36,026 nt of DNA from Bacteroidota bacterium (GTDB lineage: Bacteria > Bacteroidota > Bacteroidia > Bacteroidales > F082), in assembly GCA_018816765.1 (NCBI GenBank), contig JAHIUX010000045.1, positions 1 to 36,026 of the forward strand. Reading direction: 5' to 3'. The position numbers and the translations under genes were made by a program. Below, in pieces: positions 18,703 to 27,098 of this stretch; position 1 is the first letter of the stretch, and every line of letters begins with the position of its first letter. The notes beneath the pieces were generated by a model that saw nothing but the letters and a program-made list of their open reading frames with translations, searched no databases and was not told the origin of the DNA.

Positions 18703-21189
18703 ATGCGCTATCCCGATACAGAGAATGAACAGCTAAGCCTTGCAGCGGAATACGTCAGATCGACAAACCAACACATTTTCCTTACCGGGAAGGCCGGAAC
18801 CGGCAAAACCACCTTTTTACGCAACCTGACCTCAATTACTTCGAAACGTAAGGTGGTTGTTGCTCCTACGGGTGTTGCAGCCATCAACGCCGGCGGTGTC
18901 ACCATCCATTCTTTTTTTCAGTTGCCTTTTGGTCCGCAATTGCCCACCTCTCAGACCTCTGATGAGTTTGGAATAGAACAGCAACCAAAACAGCTTGCCT
19001 CGCGTTACCAAAAGATCAGCAAGACAAAAATAAACATCATTAAAAGCATTGACCTGTTGGTGATTGATGAGATCAGCATGGTGCGGGCCGATTTGCTCGA
19101 TGCCATTGATGAAATGTTGCGCCGGTACCGCACACGGCATCTTCCTTTTGGAGGGGTGCAACTGCTCATGATCGGCGATCTTCAGCAGCTGGCACCCATT
19201 GCCAGAGAAGACGAATGGATGCTGCTGAAAAACGTCTACGAAACAGTTTTTTTCTTTAGCAGCAAGGCCTTGCAGCAATGCGATTATGTGCAAATCGAAC
19301 TGAAGCATGTGTACAGGCAAACCGACGCCCAATTCATTGGTTTACTGAATCAGATTCGCGATAACAGCCTCGATGAAACCGGTTTTAAGCTGTTGAACCA
19401 GCGGTATAACGAAGGTTTTTCACCCGGAACTGACGAAGGATTTATTACCCTCACCACGCATAACCACCAGGCGCAACACATAAACCAGGAAAAGCTGGCC
19501 ACCCTGAAGGGGAAAGCGAAAAAGTTTGTGGCCAGCATCAGGGACGAATTTCCCGAATATGCATATCCGACGGACTTCGAACTTGAGCTGAAACCTGGTG
19601 CGCAGGTGATGTTTGTTAAAAATGATCCGTCAGTCGAAAAATTGTTTTTTAACGGGAAAATAGGCCGGCTGTTAAGCATAGGCGAAGACGAATTAAGCGT
19701 CCGGTGTCCCGGCGAGGAAGAAGCAATTACGGTTACCCGGCTCGAATGGCAGAATATGCGCTATTCGCTTGATGAGCAATCAAAAGAAATTACCGAAACC
19801 GTGATTGGTACATTCACCCAGTTTCCGCTGAAGCTTGCCTGGGCAATCACCATCCACAAAAGCCAGGGGCTTACCTTCGAAAAGGCCATCATCGACGCGC
19901 ATGCCGCATTTGCGCACGGACAGGTGTATGTTGCCCTCAGCCGCTGCAAAACGCTCGAAGGCCTTGTGCTCAGCGCACCAATCGGCCGACAGGCCATTAA
20001 AACGGATCAGGCAATCGGTGGCTTTGTGCGTCAACTCGAAGAAAACCAACCCGATGAAAACACACTGAACGATGCCAAGGCAGCCTACAGAAAGTCGTTG
20101 GTCGTCGAGTTGTTCGATTTTAAGGTGTTGCATTACCGTTTGAAATACATTTCAAAGCTGGCAAAGGAGCATTTGTCAAGCCTGGATCAATCGTTTGTTG
20201 ATCAGTATCAGCAGCTTGAGCAATCCCTTGTCGTGGAAATTTTACAGGTATCAGCGAAATTTCAGGCCCAGCTCACTCAGCTTTTTGCGTCACTTGATCA
20301 GCTTGATTTGAGCGATTTACTGCAGGAAAGGATTCAAAAAGGATGTGCTTACTTCATTCCCATCATCGAAAGCCTGTTTTTTGATCCGGGGATTTCAGTT
20401 GAAACAGACAATAAGGCAACACGAAAAGTCCTGGGTGAAGCCATTGACCGCCTTGGAGCGGATGCCTGGGTGAAGCTGCGTTGCCTTAAAGCCTGCCAGC
20501 AAGGCTTTGACGTCCAGACCTTCGTTGAAACAAGGGCGCTTTCAGCCATTGAAACACCGGTGTACAAAGGGAAAAAAGCTAGGGACGAAAAGCGGCCAAA
20601 GCACACCTCGGCACTCTACGAAAAAATCAGGGAGTGGCGCGACCAGCTTGCCGAAGAAAGGGATATCGCGCCTTACAGCATTCTGCCTGTAAAAACGATC
20701 AATGCCATCGTGAAAAACAAGCCCGTCACCCTGACAGAACTCATTAAAATAAAGGGCATTGGCAAGCTGAAAGCCGCCAGGTTCGGGAATGACATCATTG
20801 CAATGGTTGCCGAATCGGAAGCAATAAGCACGCAAGCTGCACAAAAAACCACCGATGAAGTTCAGAAGCCTCCTAAGCTTTCCACGCAGGAACAAAGCCT
20901 TTTGATGATACAGCGGGGCATGACAGTGGAAGAAATTGCGGCTGAGCGGCAGCTTTCACCAGCTACTGTTGAGCGACACCTTGATCAGTTTGTCAGAAAT
21001 GGCAAACTTGCAATCAGAACCCTTGTCAGTCGCGAAAAGATTGAACTCATCACCACCTATTTTGAAGATACCAGAGATGCCCGCCTGGGACCAGCAAAGG
21101 ACGTACTTGGCGATGAGGTGAGCTATGCGGAATTGCGTTTTGTACTCAGCTACCTGCAACACCTGGGTGACCTTGCCTTTGAGTCTTGA
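18703..21189 (+). CDS. Pif1-like helicase with HRDC and helix-turn-helix tail
   Basis: This predicted cytoplasmic superfamily 1B helicase has 828 residues. The motor shows Walker A (TGKAGTGKT, ~28-36), motif Ia (APTGVAAINAGG), Walker B (LLVIDEISM), motif III (GDLQQLAPI) and motifs V/VI (TIHKSQGLTFEKAI, YVALSRC). It is followed by a charged helical region, an HRDC-like domain (~636-705; LPVKTINAIV, IKGIGKLKAARFG) and an HTH_40-type segment (~731-770; MTVEEIAAERQLSPATVERHL), tails otherwise typical of RecQ helicases. Pif1 family members unwind forked DNA, G-quadruplexes or RNA-DNA hybrids; which of these applies here is not known. An in-frame TTG at 18691 is a less likely start. The gene sits between a terminator and a tRNA, apparently alone. 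Confidence 0.92.
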   Translation: MRYPDTENEQLSLAAEYVRSTNQHIFLTGKAGTGKTTFLRNLTSITSKRKVVVAPTGVAAINAGGVTIHSFFQLPFGPQLPTSQTSDEFGIEQQPKQLASRYQKISKTKINIIKSIDLLVIDEISMVRADLLDAIDEMLRRYRTRHLPFGGVQLLMIGDLQQLAPIAREDEWMLLKNVYETVFFFSSKALQQCDYVQIELKHVYRQTDAQFIGLLNQIRDNSLDETGFKLLNQRYNEGFSPGTDEGFITLTTHNHQAQHINQEKLATLKGKAKKFVASIRDEFPEYAYPTDFELELKPGAQVMFVKNDPSVEKLFFNGKIGRLLSIGEDELSVRCPGEEEAITVTRLEWQNMRYSLDEQSKEITETVIGTFTQFPLKLAWAITIHKSQGLTFEKAIIDAHAAFAHGQVYVALSRCKTLEGLVLSAPIGRQAIKTDQAIGGFVRQLEENQPDENTLNDAKAAYRKSLVVELFDFKVLHYRLKYISKLAKEHLSSLDQSFVDQYQQLEQSLVVEILQVSAKFQAQLTQLFASLDQLDLSDLLQERIQKGCAYFIPIIESLFFDPGISVETDNKATRKVLGEAIDRLGADAWVKLRCLKACQQGFDVQTFVETRALSAIETPVYKGKKARDEKRPKHTSALYEKIREWRDQLAEERDIAPYSILPVKTINAIVKNKPVTLTELIKIKGIGKLKAARFGNDIIAMVAESEAISTQAAQKTTDEVQKPPKLSTQEQSLLMIQRGMTVEEIAAERQLSPATVERHLDQFVRNGKLAIRTLVSREKIELITTYFEDTRDARLGPAKDVLGDEVSYAELRFVLSYLQHLGDLAFES

Positions 21190-21194
21190 TCCAG

Positions 21195-21289
21195 GTCTTT
21201 TTCCCCGTTTTCCGCTTATGCACAAGCGCAACGCGTCAAACAAAAAAAAGCCACACCTTACGGTGGGCTTTGGGTTGTCGGGATGACAG
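21195..21289. repeat. 95-bp direct repeat, left copy (contains a tRNA 3'-end duplicate)
   Basis: Nearly identical to 21355-21450: two substitutions and one base in an A run differ. It includes a copy of the tRNA-Pro terminator (about 21242-21272) and the last 12 nt of the tRNA gene (21278-21289), after which the sequences diverge. No complete tRNA is attached to this copy. Confidence 0.9.
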
Positions 21290-21354
21290 TATTACCTTCG
21301 GTGAACCTTGGGGGAGGGGTTCAATCCCAAAGCCCTGTTCGCTTCGCTCACGGT

Positions 21355-21450
21355 GTCTTTTTTCCCGTTTTCCGCTTATACACAAGCGCAACGCGTCAAA
21401 CAAAAAAAAAGCCACACCTTACGGTGGGCTTTGGGTTGTCGGGATGACAG
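21355..21450. repeat. 95-bp direct repeat, right copy (overlaps the tRNA-Pro 3' end)
   Basis: The right-hand copy runs from the region beyond the tRNA terminator into the 3' end of the functional tRNA-Pro gene. The start-to-start distance to the left copy is 160 bases. The 65 bases between the copies (21290-21354) show no gene. Confidence 0.9.
21402..21432 (-). terminator. Intrinsic terminator of tRNA-Pro
   Basis: On the minus strand a stem AAAGCCCACC (21423-21432) / GGTGTGGCTTT (21408-21418), with a GTAA loop and a one-base bulge, is followed by nine T (21402-21410). It starts 7 bases after the tRNA 3' end. A second copy lies in the left repeat. Confidence 0.8.
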
Positions 21451-21512
21451 GATTTGAACCTGCGGCCTCTTCGTCCCGAACGAAGCGCGCTACCGGGCTG
21501 CGCTACATCCCG
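21439..21512 (-). tRNA. tRNA-Pro (anticodon CGG)
   Basis: The minus strand folds into a complete 74-nt cloverleaf: acceptor CGGGATG/CATCCCG, D stem GCGC/GCGC, anticodon stem CTTCG/CGAAG with loop TTCGGGA (anticodon CGG, reading CCG), a five-base variable loop, and T stem GCAGG/CCTGT with loop TTCAAAT. The discriminator base is A and CCA is not encoded, so it must be added after transcription. Confidence 0.95.
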
Positions 21513-21529
21513 TGAAAATATTCGGGCTG

Positions 21530-21559
21530 CAAAGTTACAAAACCATGCCATAAGTGCAA
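21530..21559 (-). promoter_or_regulatory. Promoter of tRNA-Pro
   Basis: On the minus strand, TAACTTTG (21530-21537) matches the -7 box and is preceded after 19 bases by TTG (21557-21559). Transcription would start roughly ten bases before the tRNA 5' end at 21512. Confidence 0.55.
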
Positions 21560-21586
21560 GCAAAGCAGCTATTTTTATTTGCCGGC

Positions 21587-23395
21587 TTAAAAGTTCTGCA
21601 CCATCTGCGAAAGCAGGGTAATGGAAAAAATGGTCAGCACAAACCAGCCAACAAATCCCTGAATGATGCTGATATACATCGGAAGTGTCTGCTCTGGCGT
21701 TTTGCCAAAACCCAGGCTGACAAACATATTCATACTGAGCAGGCAGCTGTTGATCAGTTTCACACAAACGACGAACACGACAAATACCAGCAAAATCAAT
21801 GTGGTTAGCAAGCCAATGGTGAATTTGCGGCTGCCGGACAGTGAGCGCCAACTCCCGTGCATGAACTCAATGCGATCGTATATCCAGCCAGTCAGCCGCT
21901 GCCTGAACTTCCAGGCCCCGTACAAGGGTTTACCCATGATGCGGATGGCATAGGGTATTTCTGATGTTTTGTCGAGGTAATCGTCCTTTAAGCTGCGGTA
22001 ATGTGCCTGCTCTTCCTCCAGGTCGTTCCCGTAAAGCGCTTTCAGGCTTTTATCCGTCTTGAAATACTCGGCCAGCAAGGCATACTGCCGGCCGAAATAG
22101 GCCATGTTGATGCCGTCCCACTCGGAATAAGTAAAGAGATAAAGGGCTGCAAAGATGACGATCACCCATAAAATGATGATGAGCGAACGGGCAGGATTGG
22201 TGGCATAATCAGACGAGAACCGGGCGAAATCATTCAGCTGGTAACCAATGTAATAGTTCAGTTCCCCGGTTTTTTCGTACAGGTATTTCTGGTTGCGTGT
22301 CTGGATGTTTTTTATTTCAATGTAATTGGCGTTCCCCGAAATTTTATCGCCCCGTGTGTCATACATATTGTTGAACTTGTTGTAACAAGCCATCAACTCG
22401 TTGAGAAACAAGGTTCTGGAAATCGTTTCGCTCGATTTTGGCTGGTAAGGGATGTCGCGCTCAGTGCCTTCGGAGAGAAATATACACAGCTTTTCACCCC
22501 CGATATTATACCACGGAAGGTTGGTGTTCTCTTCGGGGAAATCGAAGTTTTGAACGGCAATGTAGTTCGAGATGCTTAGGGAGTCGGCAAGAAACGACTT
22601 TTCGATGGTGGCATCGGTGAGGTTTAGCGTGTTTGCCTGAAGAAACTGAATCAATGCCTTTCCAATGACAGTGCCTTTAAACGTGATGCTGTATAAATAG
22701 TCGAAATGCTTGTTGTCGAAGGTGTTGCGAAACAGGTCGAGGCTGCTCAGCTGAATACCGGAAACATCGAGTTGATAGTGGGTACGCTCAGAGTCGGCAT
22801 CGGCAAAAAAGACGCTGTCAGCATCAAATTTGCAATTGCTGATCTGCAGATCGCCCAGCTGCTGACCGATCTTCAGCTGATGACTGAAACTGCAGTTGTT
22901 GAATCTCAGGCTGTTAAGGCTGTTTTCTGTGCCAATAACGTTCAGGTTATGGTTAAAAACGGTGTTTTCAATCCTGATCGGGTAAGCCCCGGTCTGGCGG
23001 CATTCCTCAAAGGTCAGGGGAGAACTGATTTGTGTGCCGATGACATTGAGCCGGTTAAAAAGCCAGCCTTTGAAGGTAATGGCAGCATCCACATCGAATT
23101 CGAACCTACAGTTGTAAAAATACAGTGAAACCGCTTTTTCTGTGGGTGCCGGAATCTCATAAATTTTGAAGAAAATCTTGTCAATGAGGAATTTCCTGTC
23201 TTCCGGACCGGGTTTTATAATCAGGTCCTGCAAGAAAATTTCATCTCCTCCAGCCCGAATAATATTGTTCATTTGTGAAAGGCTGATTTCTGTCATCGAC
23301 GAAGCGTCAACAACCTCTTCTTCCTCTTCAGTCTGGGCAGGCAGAATCCCTGTGGAAAACAGGAGAAAAAAGGCAAGGAAAAGGATTCTTCTCAT
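21587..23395 (-). CDS. Membrane protein: periplasmic beta-helix-like domain plus channel-like pore module
   Basis: This 602-residue protein has a signal peptide (1-20, ending LPAQ), then an acidic linker (TEEEEEVVD). Residues ~85-290 repeat short strands with 'NCxF' motifs ([21 protein letters not shown]), like pentapeptide or beta-helix folds. TM1 lies at ~404-423, followed by a ~100-residue soluble segment. The C-terminus has the layout of a two-helix ion-channel pore: TM2 (~525-546), a re-entrant segment with [10 protein letters not shown] (558-567) and TM3 (~572-597). In potassium channels the filter is TVGYGD or TxGFGD; here it reads SLGFGK, so potassium selectivity is doubtful. I infer a channel-related envelope protein; a non-conducting sensor is possible. 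It is the last of three minus-strand envelope genes, 93 bases after the previous one. Confidence 0.7.
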   Translation of the reverse strand: MRRILFLAFFLLFSTGILPAQTEEEEEVVDASSMTEISLSQMNNIIRAGGDEIFLQDLIIKPGPEDRKFLIDKIFFKIYEIPAPTEKAVSLYFYNCRFEFDVDAAITFKGWLFNRLNVIGTQISSPLTFEECRQTGAYPIRIENTVFNHNLNVIGTENSLNSLRFNNCSFSHQLKIGQQLGDLQISNCKFDADSVFFADADSERTHYQLDVSGIQLSSLDLFRNTFDNKHFDYLYSITFKGTVIGKALIQFLQANTLNLTDATIEKSFLADSLSISNYIAVQNFDFPEENTNLPWYNIGGEKLCIFLSEGTERDIPYQPKSSETISRTLFLNELMACYNKFNNMYDTRGDKISGNANYIEIKNIQTRNQKYLYEKTGELNYYIGYQLNDFARFSSDYATNPARSLIIILWVIVIFAALYLFTYSEWDGINMAYFGRQYALLAEYFKTDKSLKALYGNDLEEEQAHYRSLKDDYLDKTSEIPYAIRIMGKPLYGAWKFRQRLTGWIYDRIEFMHGSWRSLSGSRKFTIGLLTTLILLVFVVFVVCVKLINSCLLSMNMFVSLGFGKTPEQTLPMYISIIQGFVGWFVLTIFSITLLSQMVQNF

Positions 23396-23436
23396 TTTAT
23401 TTCGTTGGTTTTGTCGTAGTCAACAGCTCAGGCATT

Positions 23437-23444
23437 CAAAATTA
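23437..23444 (-). promoter_or_regulatory. Possible -7 box before the channel-like gene
   Basis: TAATTTTG on the minus strand matches TAnnTTTG and lies about 40 bases before the ATG at 23395. No good -33 box was found at the right distance. Confidence 0.35.
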
Positions 23445-23488
23445 ATCAAATTCGTATATTTTGTTAAAGGGCATTCGTTGTGAATTGG

Positions 23489-26101
23489 TTATTGCCCCAG
23501 CTTCAGCATATCCTTGCGCAGGTTCAGTTTGATCTGGGTGTTGTCGCTGTCGTAGCCCAACAGCAAATCACCGGTATCCTTAAACAGCTTGACTTCGTTT
23601 AAGGCGTACCTGAGGGGACCATTGCTGATGTTGATGCCCGAGAACACCTCGATGCGGGCATTGCCACTCTTATAGGTCACCACCTTGATCCGCGCGTTGT
23701 CCTGAACCATTATCTTGTCGAACACCACCGGCTTGCCATCGGAAGTTTTGATGGTGATGATACCCCCTGCATTCTTCATAAAGCGCAGTCCGCCAAAACT
23801 GTTGTAAAACTTTGGCGCCACCTTCACGAAAGTAGGATTGTGCTTGTCAAATACCGACTGCACATCTTTTCCGGGCAGCTCAAGGGTGTTGATCTGAATC
23901 AGCTTCATGGCGGCAAACATACCGGCAATGGTTTGTTCATACTGTTCCTGCAGCAAGGCATCATTTTCGGCTTTGAGGCTGTTCACCGGGTTAAATCCCT
24001 CTCCCGTATCAAAACCCTTGCCTTTGTTGATGTTCATACCAGTAGTTGCATAAAACGCACCGGTAATGAAGGTGTTTCCATTTTCGTCAACCTGCAGACC
24101 GAAGTTGTCGAAGTCTTCGGTTTCGTCGTAAAGGCGGGCCATAAACTTCTCGCCCTGTGCATCGAAACCGGCACTGAACATAAAACCAGCCTCCTGGTTG
24201 AGCTTGTCGATGCCTGCCTTGCTGGCCCATTTCAACTGCCCGTCGGGTGTAATTCTGGACACGAACACATCGGTATTGGGTGCTGCTTCCAGGGTGTTGC
24301 CGCCAATACCCAATTGTCCCCTGAACGAACCTGCTACCATCAGATCGCCATCTGCATTGAACGAAAGACTGTAGGCCAGGTTGTCCGACGAGCCATTGAA
24401 GGCTTTGGCCCAGCGCAATTTACCCGCCCGGTCATAAGAAGCTACAAATCCGGTCTTCACTTCCGGATCACTGCTCAGTTTGATTGAACCAAAATCAGCA
24501 GTGCCGACAAAATACCCACAAATATAACCGTTACCGGATGAATCAAATACCACATCGCGGAGCTTGTCGGCTTTGTAGGCGCCTGCCTTACGGGCCAAAT
24601 CCCAGAGTTGCACATCCTGCACACCTTTGCCATTGATGGCAATAATTTCTGGCTTTTGGTTAACAACCTGCGGCATAAGCAAACCAACAGGCGCATTGAC
24701 GAAGGTTGGATCGGTTACTACATAATCGCAGCCATTGAAGCTGAAATGACTTCCGCTCACTTCGCCATCGAAACACACTGCCGAAGCCATATGCCCCTGA
24801 AATGCCAGACCTACGGTTGGCAGGCCCAGTATTTCCTTCACCAGCCACGAAAACAATACTGCACGGTCTTCGCAATCTGAAAAGCGGTAATAGAGTAATT
24901 CGTCGGCAAACATATATTTCTCACGGCCAAACTGTTCTTCATCGGTCTTGTATTCAAAACCTGATTGCACCATGGCCAGCAACAATGCCACAGCCTCCTG
25001 GCTTGATTTTCCTTCGAGCATTGGCATAAGGGCTTCGCGAAAAGCATCTTTGCTTCCACTCCAGGCAGCTGAGTTGAAATATACTGTTGGTTCTGTCATC
25101 GGGATGGTTTCATAAAACTTCATCAGGTTTTTGTTGAACAGAATCCTGAAGGCATATTCTTTACCGCTATAATTGAATTTGATCGCCTTATAGGCGGGGT
25201 CGGCAGGCAGGTTCAGCGGATTTGGGGCTGTCAGATCAGGAATGATATCAGCCTCAGGGAAATCGCCTTTGTAGGTGTTCACTGTAGCCAGCGTGGCCTC
25301 TGTCATATAATACTTTAGGCCATCAGAAACCAGGAAATTGGCGCCATAAATTGTCTGTAAAGCGGGAAGCAACAAATACGCCCTGTTTTGACTGAAGGCA
25401 ATTTTGGCTTTGTAGCGCGAGCGGGTGAGCACAAACCAGCTGGTCATATTGCGCATGCTGGGTGCTGATGGATAAAGTGTGGCAGCAAAGGACTCGACCA
25501 GTTTAACATAGGCCCAGTCGTTCAGGTTAAGCTGTGTGCGGTAATCTTCAAGTTGTTTCACGAGGAAATTGTAGTTCGTTTCGCTCAGTGTATTCCAGTA
25601 ATCACTAATGGCCTGGGGGCTGACTTCTTCCAGCACGGTGGTTTTCATCCGGCTGTCGTATTGCAGCCTGATGGCAGCGCCAAAGTAAGTGAACGAAGCC
25701 TCTTGCCGTTGAAAATCTCCGCTTTCGGTCTTTTTGATGTTCGGCAATCGCGGCTGACGGCCGGTTTTGCCAATAGGCACATCCACGCTGATTTCGTTGA
25801 TTTTTGGCCTTTCAGCACCCGGACTATAGCCAGGAACTTCTTCGGGTTTTGGCGCTGAAGGCTTCACTGTTCCTGTTTCAACATCAAAAGCCGTAAATGA
25901 TTTTTTCAAAAAATCAGCAAATTCGCGGTCAATCTGGTCAACAAAGGCATCAAACTGTTGTTGCGTTTCCGCTTCAAATTGCTGGTATTCTTTGTCAATT
26001 TTTTGCTGAAAGTCTTCAAAAGACTGTGCATGGCTCCTGCTGAAAGGAACACAGGCAATAAATCCGCTCAGCACAAAGATGAGGGAATGAATCTTTTTCA
26101 T
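23489..26101 (-). CDS. Envelope protein: MltC-N-like coiled segment, transglutaminase-like domain, propeller repeats
   Basis: This 870-residue protein has a signal peptide (1-26, ending SHAQ). Residues 27-75 are a helical, Phe/Gln-rich segment (FEDFQQKI, FDAFVDQIDREFADFLKK) resembling the N-terminus of the MltC-like protein at 31554. A transglutaminase-like domain follows at ~365-480, with Cys410 (SDCEDRA), His437 (GHMASAV) and Asp464 (VVTDPTF) in the order expected for the papain-like triad. Residues ~510-690 hold propeller-type repeats (GYFVGTADFG, FVASYDRAGKLRWAKAF, GSFRGQLGIG). The last ~150 residues are unassigned. By family knowledge the triad could serve peptidase or crosslinking chemistry, perhaps on wall peptides; this is inference. 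The gene follows the LPP20-like gene after 140 bases without a clear promoter, so the two are probably co-transcribed. Confidence 0.75.
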   Translation of the reverse strand: MKKIHSLIFVLSGFIACVPFSRSHAQSFEDFQQKIDKEYQQFEAETQQQFDAFVDQIDREFADFLKKSFTAFDVETGTVKPSAPKPEEVPGYSPGAERPKINEISVDVPIGKTGRQPRLPNIKKTESGDFQRQEASFTYFGAAIRLQYDSRMKTTVLEEVSPQAISDYWNTLSETNYNFLVKQLEDYRTQLNLNDWAYVKLVESFAATLYPSAPSMRNMTSWFVLTRSRYKAKIAFSQNRAYLLLPALQTIYGANFLVSDGLKYYMTEATLATVNTYKGDFPEADIIPDLTAPNPLNLPADPAYKAIKFNYSGKEYAFRILFNKNLMKFYETIPMTEPTVYFNSAAWSGSKDAFREALMPMLEGKSSQEAVALLLAMVQSGFEYKTDEEQFGREKYMFADELLYYRFSDCEDRAVLFSWLVKEILGLPTVGLAFQGHMASAVCFDGEVSGSHFSFNGCDYVVTDPTFVNAPVGLLMPQVVNQKPEIIAINGKGVQDVQLWDLARKAGAYKADKLRDVVFDSSGNGYICGYFVGTADFGSIKLSSDPEVKTGFVASYDRAGKLRWAKAFNGSSDNLAYSLSFNADGDLMVAGSFRGQLGIGGNTLEAAPNTDVFVSRITPDGQLKWASKAGIDKLNQEAGFMFSAGFDAQGEKFMARLYDETEDFDNFGLQVDENGNTFITGAFYATTGMNINKGKGFDTGEGFNPVNSLKAENDALLQEQYEQTIAGMFAAMKLIQINTLELPGKDVQSVFDKHNPTFVKVAPKFYNSFGGLRFMKNAGGIITIKTSDGKPVVFDKIMVQDNARIKVVTYKSGNARIEVFSGINISNGPLRYALNEVKLFKDTGDLLLGYDSDNTQIKLNLRKDMLKLGQ

Positions 26102-26241
26102 GTGTAGAGATTATTTTAAACCGAAATTGAAGGATTAGTCCGGATGTGATTCTGCCTTGATTCAGGCAACTGACATCATTGCCAGCCCCTTTGAATCTTG
26201 ATCAAAATCACAACAATAAACGGATCAGTTTGACCCGGATA

Positions 26242-26895
26242 TCAGAACTGCAACACCTTCGATATCTTTTGGTCGTCCATGGTGGTCAGCTTCTTCAGGT
26301 CTTCGCGGATGAGGTCCTTTGCAAGCTTCATAGCTTCTTCAGTGCTGTAGGCCAGCAGAACCCTCACCTCAACTTTTTTGTTGACAATGCGCCATGCTTC
26401 AAAGGCTGTTTTCACCCGGCCCAGTTTCTGGGTGTATTTCGATTGAAATTCGCCCATTGTCTGTGTGATCGAGGCTGCATCATCAGTTGATAGTTGCTGG
26501 TTACCGATATTATTCTTTACGCGTCCGGCAACTTCTGAGGAGATTTGCCCCACCATATTGATCTTGGCCAGCTCATAAGCCTGAAGTTTTGCGGCAGCCT
26601 GGGTTTCGCCAACCGAGGAAGCATCAGCCATATAGTATTTTTTCTCTCCTTTCGCATCCACTTCGTACTGCATCATCCATGAAGCTTCGAGCTGCTTGGC
26701 CAAGGGCATTTGGCCGGGATTGACCTTGTAACCTTCTTTGTCGAGTTTTTTGGCCTCTTTACGGGCTTCTTTGAGCGCCTTCTGGTTCACTTCTTTTTTG
26801 AGTTCCTTTTCACTTTGTGCAACTAATCCTGTTGATGTCCCCAGGCTGAGTCCGGCAACAATGAGCACACATAATACTTTTGAAAACGTTTTCAT
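26242..26895 (-). CDS. Small periplasmic LPP20-like protein
   Basis: This is a 217-residue exported protein. A signal peptide (1-27, ending LVAQ) has no lipobox cysteine. A Lys/Glu-rich helix (KELKKEVNQKALKEARKEAK) follows. Residues ~75-215 show the LPP20-like pattern: a strand (KKYYMADASS), an Ala-rich helix (AAAKLQAYELAKINMVGQI) and later a strand block (FEAWRIVNKKVEVRVLLAYS). A similar layout is seen in the N-terminus of the protein at 34070. LPP20-like proteins sit at the outer membrane, sometimes beside CsgG-like partners, and a CsgG-like protein is encoded at 32764. The function is not known. It is first in the three-gene minus-strand cluster. Confidence 0.6.
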   Translation of the reverse strand: MKTFSKVLCVLIVAGLSLGTSTGLVAQSEKELKKEVNQKALKEARKEAKKLDKEGYKVNPGQMPLAKQLEASWMMQYEVDAKGEKKYYMADASSVGETQAAAKLQAYELAKINMVGQISSEVAGRVKNNIGNQQLSTDDAASITQTMGEFQSKYTQKLGRVKTAFEAWRIVNKKVEVRVLLAYSTEEAMKLAKDLIREDLKKLTTMDDQKISKVLQF

Positions 26896-27011
26896 GACAA
26901 TTGGTTTTAATTTGATAACTTATTGAAAATGTATGTATTGAAAAAAATTATAACCAATAATGTTAGGGAACAAAAGGCAGTCAAGCCGACTGATTGCATG
27001 GTTTTAACACT

Positions 27012-27019
27012 CAAAGTTA
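27012..27019 (-). promoter_or_regulatory. Possible -7 box for the minus-strand envelope cluster
   Basis: TAACTTTG on the minus strand fits TAnnTTTG. It would give a leader of about 110 bases before the ATG at 26895. No clear -33 box is present. Confidence 0.3.
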
Positions 27020-27048
27020 CATCTTTTTGCAATGAATGATTGTTTTTT

Positions 27049-27078
27049 TTTGATGAGCGTTTAAAATTGTAATTTTAT
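27049..27078 (+). promoter_or_regulatory. Possible promoter of the four-cysteine paralogue pair
   Basis: TTTG (27049-27052), then 18 bases, then TAATTTTA (27071-27078; one mismatch to TAnnTTTG). It ends 20 bases before the ATG at 27099. The 203-base divergent gap otherwise shows only AT-rich sequence. Confidence 0.35.
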
Positions 27079-27098
27079 GCCTCATTTTCGGTATCCTT

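Noticed and set aside
21290-21354. Possible decayed second tRNA between the repeats
   Set aside because: A GGGTTCAATCCC T-arm-like string is present, but no acceptor, D or anticodon stem could be assembled around it.
21186-21515. Plus-strand frame running through the direct repeats and tRNA
   Set aside because: It translates the repeat twice and the tRNA antisense; non-coding.
23840-24487. 215-codon plus-strand frame inside the transglutaminase-like gene
   Set aside because: The minus-strand frame is continuous with signal peptide and triad; the plus frame is compositional.
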